A stretch of 64,000 bases of DNA. Source: Nymphaea colorata (lineage: Eukaryota; Streptophyta; Magnoliopsida; Nymphaeales; Nymphaeaceae). Positions within the stretch are counted from its first letter, which is position 1. Each line of letters starts with the position of its first letter. The notes under the pieces are model-generated. The model had not been told where the DNA came from. It ran no database searches and was given only the letters and a program-made list of their open reading frames with translations. The stretch covers positions 25,810,131 through 25,874,130 of the forward strand of contig NC_045140.1 in the NCBI RefSeq assembly GCF_008831285.2, read 5' to 3'. The position numbers and the translations under genes are program-made. Of the stretch, positions 47,331 through 63,906 are shown piece by piece.

Positions 47331-48547
47331 CACCAATCTTGTATAACCAACACAAGTGCCCCTACGTTAAAAAGAAATCTCGCTTCTCCATTGCACATAT
47401 TTTTTTGTGATTGTCTTCTCCATCATGTGTTGATCCACAATTTTGCACAAGAAATTTGAGAGCGAGAGCAGGCAGTGGCAAAGGCAGGTGCGGGCAACTT
47501 GCCTACATGAACCCACAAAAAAGCTTATTTTTATATTGACACCGCTCAGAATTTTTTTTTCACCTGCATGTCAATTTCTCTTAAAAATTTAAAATTTATT
47601 ATTAGTGCCTTCTAGCTAAAAATTTATAGCTTCACCAAAGTTCCATAAAATTGTAAATTATGAGTAATTAACTATGGTAGGGATGCTGTGACCTCCCAGC
47701 ATGACAGTCTTTATTACATAATTATGTTTGGTGATGAGGCCAATGACATGTCATCATGCCATTGTCGGTCTTTGCCCATGCATAAGCCATTGTTAGGCGA
47801 CCTAATCGTCCTTAAATCTGGGGTTCAGTAACAACTATCATTCATTCTTGTTTCGTCCTTAAATCTGGGGTTCAGTAACAACTATCATTCATTCTTGTTA
47901 GCTCTCTATTTAGTGCCAGTGTTAAGTAAGGCTGGGCGTCGGGTCGAGCCACCGCCGGGCAGACCCGGTCTGGCCCGGTATGGGCCGGGTTTGGGCCGAG
48001 AAAATCCCGGGCCCGACAGCCAGGCCCGGGTCGGCCCGGCCCAGTCCATTTAGGCCCGGTAAGTTAAAAAATATATATATATATTTTTAATTTTTTTTGT
48101 TTTAATAATAATTTTTATTCTTAATAAATATATTTTATATTAAAAAATATTACTTTATAGTTAAAAAATATTATTTTATAATTAAAAAAATAATTTTTTA
48201 ATTTAAATGGGGACGCCGGCCAGCTCGGCCCGACCCGATACCCACCCTTAGTTAAAGTCTCTCTTGGTCGATCTTCTTCGCCTATGGAGACCTCCGCTTC
48301 ACTCTTGCCCTCGTGAGTTGTGCTTCGTTACTCATTCAATTCTTGTTGGACCTTTTCCAAAATGCTCAACTCTCAATTTCAAAACAATATTTCTTGCCTT
48401 TCTCTGCCTTTGTGTTCCTTTTTCTATTTCTCGCTCTTTATGTTCGCATCTCTTTTGTTTTCGTGCATGTGCTTTTCTGTTCTTTTTTGTTCATTTATAT
48501 CTTGAATCCAGACCATAAGAACCAGTTCTAAATGCAATATCTGATTT
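47331..48547. repeat. F-type upstream block, copy 3
   Basis: Matches about 60360-61116 upstream of the intact gene at 62065. A 47-bp unit (CGTCCTTAAATCTGGGGTTC) is tandemly duplicated at 47808-47901, and a hAT-like element sits at 47927-48250. Confidence 0.75.
47927..48250. mobile_element. hAT-like element with GC-rich ends
   Basis: The ends read TAAGGCTGGGCGTCGGGTCG and, inverted, TAAGGGTGGGTATCGGGTCG. GTTAAG and GTTAAAG flank the element; the empty site in the block near 60864 reads GTTAAGG. About 130 bp of very GC-rich left end precedes an AT-rich core, a form common among plant hAT MITEs. Confidence 0.75.
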
Positions 48548-49387
48548 AGATTTTGGAGACTTCGCTCCCTCCATGGAGCTCAGGCAGCTGATACCTAATG
48601 TTGACTACCAAAATCAAGACATCCCACCCTCTCTTGATGCTTGAGGTAACAATTAGTAATTGACATCTCACTGTTTCACTTAATTAGGCCAAGGACATGT
48701 AAACAATATTAGAACCGAAGGGCCAGTTATATATATAAATAAAAGCTAGACACTTAGGTCCATTATAAAACTTGACCCTTTACATTTATGTATATTAAAT
48801 TTATGTTGGTTATGATTTCAAAAGGCCATTTGTTCGATGTTTCACGTTTGGAATCCAGATCTAGTTGATATTTTCATATAAGAACCTGCTTTTACCGAAT
48901 TCGACCTAATCCGGTTGTATGCAATGTACTATCAGCGGATTCAAATTCAATTTTTTGAAAACTGAATTCGGATCTTTTTAATGTAAGATAGCAAATTTAT
49001 ATGTAGCAAGATCGGATGTGTTATGGGTGTTTGTCTATCTCAGATCTGAGATCCAATGTGATTTGAGATTACTAAGAATTTTAGATCCAATGATTTGATT
49101 TCAGACCCCCCTCAAATCACATTGGATCATATATATATATATATATATATATATGATCTCAAATCCTCTTTTTCACATGATGTTGAAATCTAGTGTGTTT
49201 TCTCTATGGTTCGTTTGATCATTAAAAAGGCAGGTCACATTCTTCAAATGCGGAGGAGTCTGTCTCGGGGTTGGTACGCATCATTTGGTGGTGGATGAAT
49301 GTGGGTTCATACATTTTATGAACTCTTGATCTGATGTGGCTCGTGGCATGGAGGTAATTTGCCGGGCAAGGAACCCACCAAGCCCGC
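48548..49387 (+). pseudogene. BAHD acyltransferase remnant with intron, fused at both ends (locus G)
   Basis: The end of exon 1 ([15 protein letters not shown], 48548-48645) is followed by an intron like that of the 62065 gene. Then comes the start of exon 2 (49234 on: [23 protein letters not shown]). Exon 1 is joined on its left directly to the upstream block, losing the start codon and about 100 codons. Exon 2 stops after about 50 codons with an internal deletion, then runs into HCT-type upstream sequence. A small deletion near 48623 also breaks the exon 1 frame. Confidence 0.9.
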
Positions 49388-49760
49388 AGGAGTCGCTGAG
49401 ATTATGATCATTCATTGAAGGTAATAAACAGTCGTTATTTTCCAAGGCAAGGTGGTCATCACTTGTCATCTCTTTCTCTCTCTCTCTCTCTCTGCTATTT
49501 ACAGTTACCAAGTTCCAAAGGAAGAACATGTATATATTAAGAGTTGGATTATGGCAGATTAGAACGAGTACAATTCAAACCAAGATATCGCCAAGGAACC
49601 AAAGACTAGGAGGACGCGTTCTTCTAGGCCGCTTGCCTTGTGAAAATTGGAAACTGAAAATCGATGGATGATAAAAACGACGGTTCCTCGCAACTGAAAA
49701 TTTTGATAGAAGGGTCTCCTTTTCTTCTTGTTGACACACAAAAAGAAGGAAAAAGAAACA

Positions 49761-49807
<47 letters not shown>

Positions 49808-50450
49808 ATCCTCATCCCCCACTACTAATGGATTTCAGGTTTCTTGTTTGAAAGATGCCTAGGTTACAACAATAATTGGTTGGAATTCACGTTTCTTAAT
49901 TAATTCACGGACTTATAGTCAGACCCTCATCCCCACTACGGATTAAGGCAAAAAGTAGGATCTTAAATTCATGGTTTTGAATACATAAGTTCACAAATGC
50001 ACTATGAATGTAGGTGGACTTCACTTTAATTAGATCTAGCCTTCTGATCTCTAATCTGAGCCGGGTAATGAAACCAGAGAGAGAGAGATGTTTGTCATGC
50101 GCGTATATATATATATATATATATATATACACTCCAGTGAACAGGGCAGTTTGTAGAGTAGGTGAATGGTGCGCTAGGCATGACATTCTACTGGAGAAAA
50201 AAAAAACACACACACACGCATATATATGTAGCCTGACCTCATAGCTTTAATTGCTTTCCTACAGTCACTGACGTTAATGCATAAAGCTCCTTGTGAGATC
50301 TTGACGTGAAGAAGGTGATCATGGCGTTCGCGGTCTATTGCGGGTAATGTTAATCTCAAGTCATTTCTTTTACGGAGCTGAAGAGGATGTGGTCGGTTGA
50401 GGAGTAGAGATCGTTCCAACTGATGCAGGGGGCAGGTGAGATAACTCTTC
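49388..50450. repeat. HCT-type upstream block, copy 3 (gene lost)
   Basis: Matches 23625-24890 in the same orientation. The HCT-type coding region that should lie to its left is absent; locus G exon 2 joins it instead. (GA)n at 49763-49807 and (TA)n at 50104-50130 are included. Confidence 0.85.
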
Positions 50451-51300
50451 GAGTGGATCATCCCTGATCATATAATACTCCAGTGCTCCTGGTGACGTCT
50501 TTTGAATAAACATGCTTACATCTCTTTTCCGTTTCTGGTTTGAATCTTGTTATTTGATTACTTGTCATTGTGCATCAAACACGGTTAAAATTAACAGGTT
50601 AAATTATTTTAGTGAATCAAACATGACATCAAATCGGAAGAGGGTTAAATTTCATCCTGTTTTTTTTTTCTAAAAAAATTTGTCAGGAAAATTTACCACG
50701 TTAATTTCTTCCCGGTGCATCAAACGCACCCTTAGTTCTCTTTCTCTCTGGTAAACCAAAGTGTTGGTCGGCACATGCACAAACTGCTAGTAAGTCTTGT
50801 TAACTGAACCTTTTTCCATTTTTCCAATGTGGCGCGAGTCGATCAATTCTATCTGATGTTCGCAACAGACCTTGGAAAATGAATATGTATATGGCCTTCC
50901 TAATATTTTGATAAAGTAATAAATGGCCTCTGATCTTCGTAATGCACGACCAGTCTGCACGCCGTGGCAGGCAGCGCCTACAATCAGGGTTCGCATTAAT
51001 GGATCCATAATCTTCTACACACAAGCCACCACCTTTTGCAATATTTTCTACAATAAACGCCCAGTTAGTTCCTTCCTTAAATGAGATCCAAATCCTGAGC
51101 AGGCTCGCCATTCTGGATGGGGTCAGGTTTCTAAGTTGGTGCAATGGTTGATGCGAGAGAGTTAGTAGCAGTTACTTTTCATTTTGTATTCTGAAGTTGG
51201 AACTTCTTATAGTGTGAAAAATGAGACACTGCAAGTTAAAGCATGGAATCCATGGGGTGGCATCCAAAACACCAAAATCAAACCCTTACCTCAAAAGGAA
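50440..51300. repeat. Partial copy of the locus I 3' flank
   Basis: Sequence after the ATAACTCTTCGAGTGGATC junction follows the order of 38550-41290, without the Harbinger-type element and without any exon. It shows the pre-insertion state of that element. Confidence 0.75.
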
Positions 51301-52464
51301 CAAGGAGTGAGGAGTCATTAGTTCAGCCTGAGTTGGAAACGAAGTTCATACAACTGTAACATTTTAGTTGCATATGCTGACAAAACGGATGCAAATCTAT
51401 GTATTTTTCCTTTTCAAATGGCATATGGATTTGATAACGGTGGAAAAGCATAAAAGTGTAATTTGAGAACACAATATTGAGAAAATGTATTTAGTTTTCT
51501 ATAACGAAAGCTTAGTTCGAAGACGAGATCTTTACTTGAAAATTTGTTTCTTAAAATTATAAGTAAAATTAAACACGAAAAGAGAAATAAGTCATAAAAA
51601 GAACTGAACAGTATTTATTACCCAATTTTTCACCCTATGCTCGCTCACTTTTTCGTGCCTGTGAGAACCAGCCATAATAATGGTAACAATCAGGGAAAAA
51701 ATAAATATTCAACTCGAACCTAAGCCACAATTACTTCCGTGTGCTCCCCCCCTCGATCCATCCTTCGGAGCCTATAATTCAAGCAAAAAACTAAAAACTA
51801 ATACAAAAATAACTGTTCAATTCAGTTGCCATCAGAGTCAGAGTATGTATATATAAATTGTTGAAACAGGACCATCAAGTCAAAGACAAAAAAACCCAGA
51901 CCCATTAAATGTAAGGCAATTCTAAAAAATTTGTCCAAAAATTCATACTTTCTAGGCACAATGCTAAGATCCACGGCCAAGGCGGGCCAACTTGCGCCGC
52001 ACCATCGGGCCTGGGCCCAGCCCGGCACCCGGTGCTGGGCCGCCACCAGGTACCGGGTACCCGATAGAGGCCCCAGCCGACGCCCAATTGTGATCAGTCT
52101 AAAACTTAAAGAGCAGTAACACGACCTGAATTTAACGTGGGCCATCTAATCTTTCAAGATCGGACTGCTGAGCATGGTGGCCCCATCGGGCTGATTTGTT
52201 GGACCGGTTGATTTCACCCACAATCTGGTTTAGATTCCATACATTAACTCCCCAAAGAACTGATCATTGATTTCTACCAAGATGGACGTTTAGGAGATGT
52301 AATCAAAAGTAACCTGCCATTAGGTTTGAAATTATGCTACAGCATGAATCTCTAGTCATATCATCCCATGATCATTAAAGGATTATTTGGCGGATTTTCC
52401 AAATATGTTTTTCCGTTGTCAATTACCCATCTAATCTGCACATTTAAAAAGTTAAATAACCAGA
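51301..52464. other. Intergenic stretch with a GC-rich MITE-like patch
   Basis: No gene is supported. About 51960-52090 is strongly GC-rich (GCCCGGCACCCGG and similar), recalling the ends of the hAT-like element at 47927, but I could not define its termini. Confidence 0.4.
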
Positions 52465-52785
52465 ACTCGTAATGATAGGCCTTAACATTTACAATCAGGG
52501 ATTCAGGCAGGCGTTTACCTGGAAATTTGTCCGGTTTTAGAAGAAAATGTACTAAAAACGGCAGGCCCTAGTACGGCCTTCAAGGAAAATCACAAAAAGA
52601 AGATGAACAGTTCTTTTTTCATCCATGTATTGGACTAGCCAGGACATTGTAACAAAAACCAAGTAGATTTTGGTGGCCGAGTAATATGTGCCTTCGAGAT
52701 CATCTCACTGTGGAGATTCATGGTTGATTGCAGAGATCGTCTGAAAGCCTAACTGTATGTTCCTTTGTTGGACCTTATTTTGTAG

Positions 52786-52979
52786 GCTACCATTTTCAAG
52801 TGTGGAGAAGTCTCCCTTGGTGTTAGCATTCATCATACTATGGTGGGCGGGTTGGCTGCGCTGCATTTTGTGAATTCTTGGTCCGATCAAGCACGGGGAA
52901 TGGATGTGCATTTTCAGTAGCCATTGCCTTGCAATCCGACGCTTTGAGGGCACTGAAGAAATTGATCTATGAGATATAA
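52786..52979 (+). pseudogene. BAHD acyltransferase remnant, internally deleted exon 2 (locus J)
   Basis: The acceptor TTTTGTAG is followed by ATIFKCGEVSLGVSIHHTMV and GGLAALHFVNSWSD, so the HXXXDG aspartate is changed to glycine (HHTMVGG). After GMDVHF it jumps to the C-terminus (AIALQSDALRALKKLIYEI, stop) at the same join as locus I. The shared breakpoint means the deletion happened before the two blocks were duplicated. Confidence 0.9.
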
Positions 52980-53135
52980 CTCTTCGAGTAGATCATCCTT
53001 AATCTTATAATAATCCAGCGCTCCGGGTGACGTCTTTGGGATGAACATGTTTACATCTCCTCTTTTCCATTTCAGGTTTGACTCTTGTTATTTGATTACT
53101 TGTCATTGTGCACTTTCTTTTGTACTCCCTTAGCC

Positions 53136-53637
53136 CCGCCCGGAGATCAACTGCAATAAGGCAATGTACCAAAATTTCGAAGATTATAATATCATTAAAA
53201 TAATATATAAAAATGAAAAATAACAGCCAAATAACAAGTACAAAAATAATGAACAATGAAAAGAAAGCATTTTCATGAAAATTTTGAACTTTCTAAAATA
53301 ATTTAAAACAATATTAAAAAATAAAAAATAACAACTCTATAAATCATGAACAATGTAAAGAAAGTACCACTGTTTTTTAGTCATTCAAAAAACGAAAGTA
53401 TAGCACAATGCACAAATGACGTACTGATAAAATGATGCGAAATTTGATCATTTAGACAAGTAAGCTCATATAAGCTATGAAGTTAAACACAACAATGAAG
53501 CAATAAATTTGTTAGAAATTGCACACGGTACGTCATACATGTCATTGCCAATGAAAAATGGGGTTTAAAGAAGGGGGGCAGAACCTACACAACATCGTCG
53601 CTGAACTTCCAATCTGCAAAGATGGAGATAAGTGTAC
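53136..53637. repeat. Copy of the 41360-41840 block
   Basis: AT-rich sequence (CAATGTACCAAAATTTYGAA and following) matching 41360-41840 with small indels. It abuts pseudogene H abruptly at about 53637. Confidence 0.8.
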
Positions 53638-54486
53638 TCGAGAATCTTCAAGTTCCGGCTGCCATATTTCCGGCCCATACGCACCGGCCCATTGAAGTTA
53701 AGTTGCAACTATAGGTAGTTATTCGTCGTCCGTCCTCGCAACCGCATCTTGGCTCTCGCCGGCTGCGTAATGCAATAGTCGCTAGAGACCAGAACTGGCG
53801 CTGCAACAAACTTTGCGCTTCCGAAGCAATGCTGCGGGATCTCCGGCAGAAGTCGCGTCCGCTCGTTAATGAATGTATATAATTTGGTTTCTTGGTCGTC
53901 GTCCAGTCTCTGGCCATGGAAACGCTTCGTCACACATGCGCGGCAAGAATCTCAAAGCAATTGGACTTGGTGGCGCTGTCGTCCGTTTCCCTGATCTTCT
54001 CCTTTATCATTTAAAGACATATGCGTTGCCCAACAATGTTTAATTATTTTCTGATAAAAGAAATCATACAAATGGGGTTTTTAGAAACAAACTAAATATG
54101 CAAGTGCGCCACAGTTTCACCTAGTGGCGGAGCGGTACACTTTTATATATATATATGTATAAAATAAATGTTTAAAGATGCACATTTAAAAAAAAAAATT
54201 AATTGCTCACACCAATACCCATGTAGTTACACCATGTTAATTATTTAAAATCTAAGAGTTCAAAGGATGTCAGTGCTGAAGAAAAAACCCGTCAGCCGTG
54301 GTATGGTGCATGCAACACCAAGACCCAATCCACCAAAGTGACCTGCCAAATGAAAAAGATTAATTAAAAGAATTCTTACATAGAGAGCACGTGTTATTAA
54401 AAAAAATACGTTTAAAATGCTAAAAACAGGTCAGCCAAGTAGAACGTGAAAAATACTTATTTTTTAAAATAAAAATATCAAAAATG

Positions 54487-54523
<37 letters not shown>

Positions 54524-55146
54524 TTTTCAAAGGATCCATAATGATGAGTTAGGTCTTTTTTTTAGAATTCTTTTATCTTTGGCAACTTGCAGGCTCTTTC
54601 CAAAAGACTAGTCTAAATGATTTCTAGGTCATCAACACGCCTCTGGTGACGTTTGTGGCCTACCAACTTTTCAATTAATCAAAGGCCTAGCATTTAATGC
54701 ATGCATATTGACTGCTTAAGGAAAAATTAATTTGGACGGTAATTTACCTGAATGAACAAAAGAGGTCAGGAAGATATATCATCTTTGAAATCAACCCTGG
54801 GAATCAGCTGCCTGAGCTCGGTGGTGGGAGCAAAATCTCCTACCACCCTCCGCCTCTGCCTCAACAAACAGAATACCATGTCGACTGCAGTCGATCTCCA
54901 ATAGACCGTCTGTTTTAGGCGGAGCTTCCGGCGATGGGTAGAAGTACAACAGAACGAGAGCTCTGCCCAGCGATTCTTTCATCACTTTGGTATCGAATAA
55001 GTCGGCACTGCCATTTGCTTTGTAAAAGTAGACGCTGGAGCATGAATCCTCACCGTCAGATGATCTAGATTTGTGATCCACGGGCCATGCTTCGGAGTCT
55101 CCCTCGCATGGAGGACCGTGGTTGAGTCTTTCAGCGTGTTTTTCAT
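53638..55146 (-). pseudogene. BAHD acyltransferase pseudogene with exon 1 and parts of exon 2 (locus H)
   Basis: Exon 1 (55146-54748) starts [21 protein letters not shown] behind a GCAG|AAAA acceptor-like site. It is frameshifted by a small deletion near HAP(S)VYFYK, and the reading then continues in another frame (SSVYFYKANGSADLFDTKV). Exon 2 starts at 54342 after TTTGGCAG and holds an intact-looking HHTTADG, but the preceding segment has a deletion. About 54014-54265 is AT-rich insertion. A later exon 2 part (54013-53638: IKEKIRETDD, DDDQETKLYTFINERTRLLP) has stops and frameshifts and lacks the normal C-terminus. It is the most diverged member of the array. Confidence 0.88.
54493..54522. 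repeat. (CT)n microsatellite
   Basis: About 15 CT units in the pseudogene H intron. Confidence 0.9.
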
Positions 55147-56222
55147 TTTTCTGCCATAATGTAAAGATCCAGTAGCATAAATATGGAAAGATCTATAGCT
55201 ATTTTAGTGCTCGTGGTCTCTTTCCTCATCAACGTTTCATGGCTCCAAATCCTTGTCAAGAACCTTAATGAGGCCATGATATATATACTTAGTCCACTTT
55301 CAAGAACTAGAAACCAAACCTTTGAGTGCTTTCTATTTATGCAAGAAGTTTGGAGCCGTAAATCGGACAAAAACTGCGCTCATCTTTTGGAGTACCATCA
55401 ATAGAGACTGGTGCATAAGAACTTAAATGCATGAAATAGAGAGGGACGGAGAAGCACTGTTTACCTTCAATGTATAGATCGGAGGATAAGTGTTCGCATC
55501 TTTAAAATTTTTGGCTTTGATCCGTCGGTACGAGGATCAACCGTTCCCGACGTCTTTACCGGAAGTAATCAATCCAAGGGCTTTGTTTATTATTAATGCA
55601 TTTCATTTGAGCTTAAACATATTTTCATTCCATATGCGGTGTAGTGTTTAAGAAAAATGTTAAAAGTTTGATTGTTTGAAAATATGAAACATTTTGGGAA
55701 AAACTAAAATTGAGAAATCTTTATAAATATGATTTGGAAAACTTGAAAAATTATTTGAAGTCACTTTATTGTTTTTTTAAGACTTTAATTAGATTTGAGG
55801 TTTGCTCTAATTCGGTTATTGCCCACTTAAAGGTTCATCTCATCTTGTTTAAGTTCTTTTACAAATGTGATTGTGCTTATAAGTGCTATTGAGTAAGTGT
55901 GAATGCATTGATACTATATGATTGGGAAGGAAAATAGTTTATTTCTACCATAACATTTATCTAGAAACTTTTATATCACAACATACATCTAAGATTTTTG
56001 TTTTGATAAAGGAAATTTTTTTTAAAATGGATTGAGGTTGTAGACCATCAAACATGAATCCAATATTGAGTAATTACTTGATTTTTGGTAAATAAAAAAT
56101 TAAAATCTTAAATGATATGAGAAAATATTAAAAGAATGGAAAAGATGAAAGACATGATCTTAAGAGAGATATAGACAAAGAGAAAGAGATCTTGATCATC
56201 ATAAAATCAAAGATTTAAAAGG

Positions 56223-56224
<2 letters not shown>

Positions 56225-56310
<86 letters not shown>
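56225..56310. repeat. Long (AT)n microsatellite
   Basis: About 43 uninterrupted AT units, the longest simple repeat in the window. Confidence 0.95.
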
Positions 56311-56312
<2 letters not shown>

Positions 56313-56776
56313 TGAAAATGAGGTTTAAATCAAATAGAGAAGAGAAGAGAATTTTAAAAAAATAGAGAGTTTTAAAAATGAGATACACGTGTATATATTT
56401 ATATATGTATATGAGAGTTTAAAAAAAGATATGTTAAATCATAAAAAGAGAATGACAAAAAGAAATAATCATGTGCAAGTATACATATATAACATGTGTA
56501 TACGTATATGTATTCATGATAATTATATTCAATAAATGAATTAAAAATAACTGACTTCAATTTTTGATATAGGCTGAAAGGGAACTTGGGTTCATGCAAG
56601 AACCTAAGTTAAATCTCTAACACCGTCCAAGGCAGCATTAGGGAGGGTATTTGGTTTTGAAAATCTTTTGAAAAATGTGTTTCTAAATAATTTTGTGTGT
56701 GAATAGAAACCACAACTATTACAAGAAAATTAATTTCTCCCATCATTGGGTACATGGATGGAGCCATGATTTTCTT

Positions 56777-56944
56777 CAGGGGTGGGCCGACAGTTCGACC
56801 TCTGGATCCGGGTAGGGCCAAACTGAATTCTAATACAAAAAAAACATTACACAATTAAAAAATATTATTTTTTTCAATGTAAAAAAAAAATCATTTGCTG
56901 GGGTGGGGCGATGGCATAGGCGGCCCCCATTCCCTTCACCCCTG
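56777..56944. mobile_element. Degraded relative of the hAT-type MITE
   Basis: Starts CAGGGGTGGGCC and ends TCACCCCTG. The interior resembles the MITE at 33551-33726, sharing CCTCTGGATCCGGGTAGGGC-like and ATTTTTTTCAATGTAAA-like parts. No clear 8-bp target duplication remains (ATTTTCTT versus ATTGGTTA). Confidence 0.6.
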
Positions 56945-58660
56945 ATTGGTTATGGAAGAAAATAAAACATACATGAAATGAGGAATGACGAAGCACTCAT
57001 TGGGGTTCGTAATCGGGTGATTAAGAAAATAACTAAGCGATGACATGAATATGCACTTTAATATGTACAAATTCGTGAAGGGCTTTCTCGGGTTGAACAA
57101 ATTTCAACCTCAAAAATCAACACAAGAATGAAGAAAAATCACAACCCAAGCACTCATTCTCACCGTGCATTTTGCTCATTAATTAAGGAAAAATTAGAAC
57201 ATCATGCATGAACATCATTTCAAGCATGATTGATTAATGAAGACAATATAACAAGTATATTTTTGAAGATAAATGAAGAAATTGAATTTATTCCGTTTTG
57301 CTCATACTTTCGGTGCACTCAAGAGTAGCTCTTGATTCCGAATAAAAAATCATTTGAACTTTCTTGCACGGCCATAGGAAGGTGGCAAGAGGAAAAGAAG
57401 AAATAGATGAAAATGAGAGGAAGATTACGCACCTCAAATATGAATGATGTTGGAAATGAGCCATGCCTTTTGAATAATTTTGGAGTCGCCCAAAATGAAA
57501 CTCAAAGGTGATGAACCACCAAGAGATCTTTTTGTGCTCTTTTGAAGAATGGTAGCTCGATGAAGCTTGCTCCCAAAGTTTGGAGGAGAAGAGAAAAATG
57601 GAAAGAGAGAGAGCTAAAGAAAATTTGGAATCTCAAGTGAGGAAGCACAAGAAGTTCCTCCATGGTTGTATCATTGCCAAGAGTTGTAGTTTGATGACTT
57701 CCTCCAAGTTGGAGATGAATAAAAAGAATGAGATAGAAAATAGAAGAAGGAAATAGAGGAAAGGAAAATGAGGGTTTTTATAGGGAGTTTTGGAGCCAAA
57801 ACTCAAAATTTAAATTTTTTTGAATTTTAAATAATTTTGAATTAACATGAAAAAAAAGGATTGAAATGGACATGATTACCCATTAGGCCTAAAAATTCAT
57901 CTTTGAGGTGTAGGCAGGGTTAATGCCTACTTAAAATGCTCAAAATCACCTTTAACGATTGATTTTTGAAGAAAAATGGACCTTGACAACGCATGCCAAC
58001 ATGCGTGCAACAGTGCGTCATGCGGTCGCATGGCACGCGATCGTGCGATTGCGCATCGCTAGATGCTCACAAGCTCCTTTTTAAAAAAAAAATTAAATAA
58101 AATCTAATAAAATGAAGTAAAAAATGTTGTTTATATAGAAAGCATAAAACACATTTTTTTTAATTTAAAATGTGTAAACGAAAAGTTTTTGTTAAAAATG
58201 GGTGGCCGACTCCATTTCGAACTACTCCAGGCTCGTTTTGAATCTAGATTCGGTTCAATTAGCCACCGACGAAGCAAAAAATGAAAAGATGGAATATGCA
58301 TGTGAGCCACGCTCATAGCACCAGACTTTGTCATTTTGAACTTGATTTTAGATTTTGCATTTGAAATGCCTGATTTGGATCTAAATTATGGTTTAAAAAT
58401 TCGTTTTAGATTGAATAGTTGCAAATTTGTTTTGGATCTAGGATCCGTATACATTATTTTTTTGAAAAATTTGGGGTGATAACAATAAGCTTTTGTACGA
58501 AGAAGACGAGTGAGAGAGAGGTACCCGTAGTAAATGGCAGCCACCACTGCTCTCAAAAAGAGGCGCTGGTATTGTTGATGAAGGTTCATTGTTCTTGGCT
58601 CGATTAGGGCAAAATGCCCATAACATAAAAAACATAAGCCGCTCCCATGTATGTATGTCG

Positions 58661-59100
58661 GTGGATGTGAACTTTATTGTCAATATACACATTTATTTTT
58701 ATGCAGAAACATTATATATGCATGAGTAACAAATAGTATGATATAACAAATAAGTATGATATAATGTTTATCATATAATTAAAGATTTATTAGATAATAA
58801 GATAACAGATGGATATATGAGATAACGGTAAACATAAATATGAGATAATGTTTATAAGAAAATAAAATATTGATGAGATAATGAGATAAAGCTATGAACG
58901 AAACAAAAAAATCAAAAATATTTTTTTGCTACTTAAAGAATATATTGGTCATAATGATATACATATAAAGATTGACAAATTTTTACATTTATTAAATCCC
59001 TACAGCTTTTTTTTGTGGTTTCTTTTATTGTCCCAACAAAAAAAAAAAAATCTTCTTGTATCAATTATACGTATTTTTTGCCATTATTAACCAGTTTCGG
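58661..59100. repeat. Dispersed repeat R2, copy 2
   Basis: Matches 32266-32840 in the same orientation, with fewer TATGAGATAA units. Confidence 0.65.
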
Positions 59101-60355
59101 TGTACCAAAGGCAAAGGCAGGTGTGGGAAGCCCACTCTGCCTCAAAAATATTTATTTTATATTATCAGTTTAAAATAAATTTTCTCATGTACAAGAAATT
59201 TTTTGCTATGCGGCTGACATGCGAAGCATTAAGTAAATGATAAGAGCATTAATATAACCGAATGCTCATCATCATATCCTTTACTTGGTTGCAAATGGAT
59301 TGAATATAACCGAGTGCTGATCTGATTTAGATTTCACTTTTTTCCGGATTTGGTAAACAAATCCAAATTGGATCGCTAATTAATGGCATTTAGATTTCAC
59401 ATGCAGTTACAAAAACAGAGTATGACTTTTAGTCCAATATCCAAGCGGAATTCCATAAAGATCTTACCTCATTATATTAAAGTCTAGGATGACATGCTTG
59501 TGAAACCGAATTTGGATTTCCTGAAAAATAGTCATAATCTGCATTCAAATATGCGGAACTCAATAACTGAAAATTTCAGTTCCAGTTTTCTTTTTTGTTT
59601 GATAGTATAGAATTTTGATTCTAGGATTAAAAATGATGTGTTTGATAAAATAAAAATTAAAACTATAGAATTGATGAATTGAAACCATGATGATATGTGA
59701 CCTAAAAAAGATCAAAAACTTCAAAAATTTTGAAATTATAATTTCATCAACGAAATATAATCATAGTTACAAAATTTTGATTCAAGAATGAGTCAACAAT
59801 TCTAGAATAAAAAATTCTTTGTTTGATAATGCAATTCTCATTTCATGAAAAATGATAATTTTAATTCTAGAATTCTAGAATTTGGGCCACATCAAACTCC
59901 TTGGATCCTATGTGGTACATCCATGGCCCTTCCCATCAACAGATCTAACTGGATCTGGGTCCATGGCATGATCCAATTGAGGTATTGGAATCGAAAGGAC
60001 ATGATAAACCAAGCTAACTTCTATACTTTTGGCCAAACCATGGTGGAGTTAGACATGTGAGAAGATGTTACTTGTCACTTGAAGGGTAGGAGGAAATGTC
60101 TTACTAGTCAACTGCAGCAATGGAAAGCTCAAGCTTCAAGGTGGGAGCAAACTTGTAATTTGCATATGTTGGTGCCCCTTGAAATCTAAAATTCTTTTAA
60201 TTAGTTTTCCTCAGAAAAAAACACCTGGCTTGCCAGTAGAACGAAGTATCGAAAATCATAATCATAAAAGAGAAGACTATGATCGATTCGGTTGATTTTG
60301 GATCGGCGTTTTTCGTGGTGTTTGCAATCAGACAGCATTTTTCGTGGTGTTTGCC
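59101..60355. other. Intergenic stretch, no gene recognised
   Basis: AT-rich. About 59600-59900 has AATTTTGATTCTAGRATT-type motifs like the MITE family at 136-347, probably an old relative. Confidence 0.4.

Positions 60356-63906
<3,551 letters not shown>

Larger units (their letters stand above)
55147..58640. other. Intergenic stretch, AT-rich, repeat-derived
   Basis: No gene is supported. About 56950-58090 has features of a decayed retrotransposon flank, including a cluster of CGCATGC, GCGTGCAAC and CGATCGTGCGATTGCGC-type motifs at 57985-58065. I found neither terminal direct repeats nor coding domains. Confidence 0.4.

Noticed and set aside
49281-49529. Minus-strand frame over locus G exon 2
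   Set aside because: Antisense of the acyltransferase remnant; a similar antisense frame lies over 63051-63287.
57985-58065. Possible LTR of a gypsy-type element
   Set aside because: The GC-rich CGCATG-type cluster is suggestive, but no matching direct repeat, priming site or polyprotein was found.
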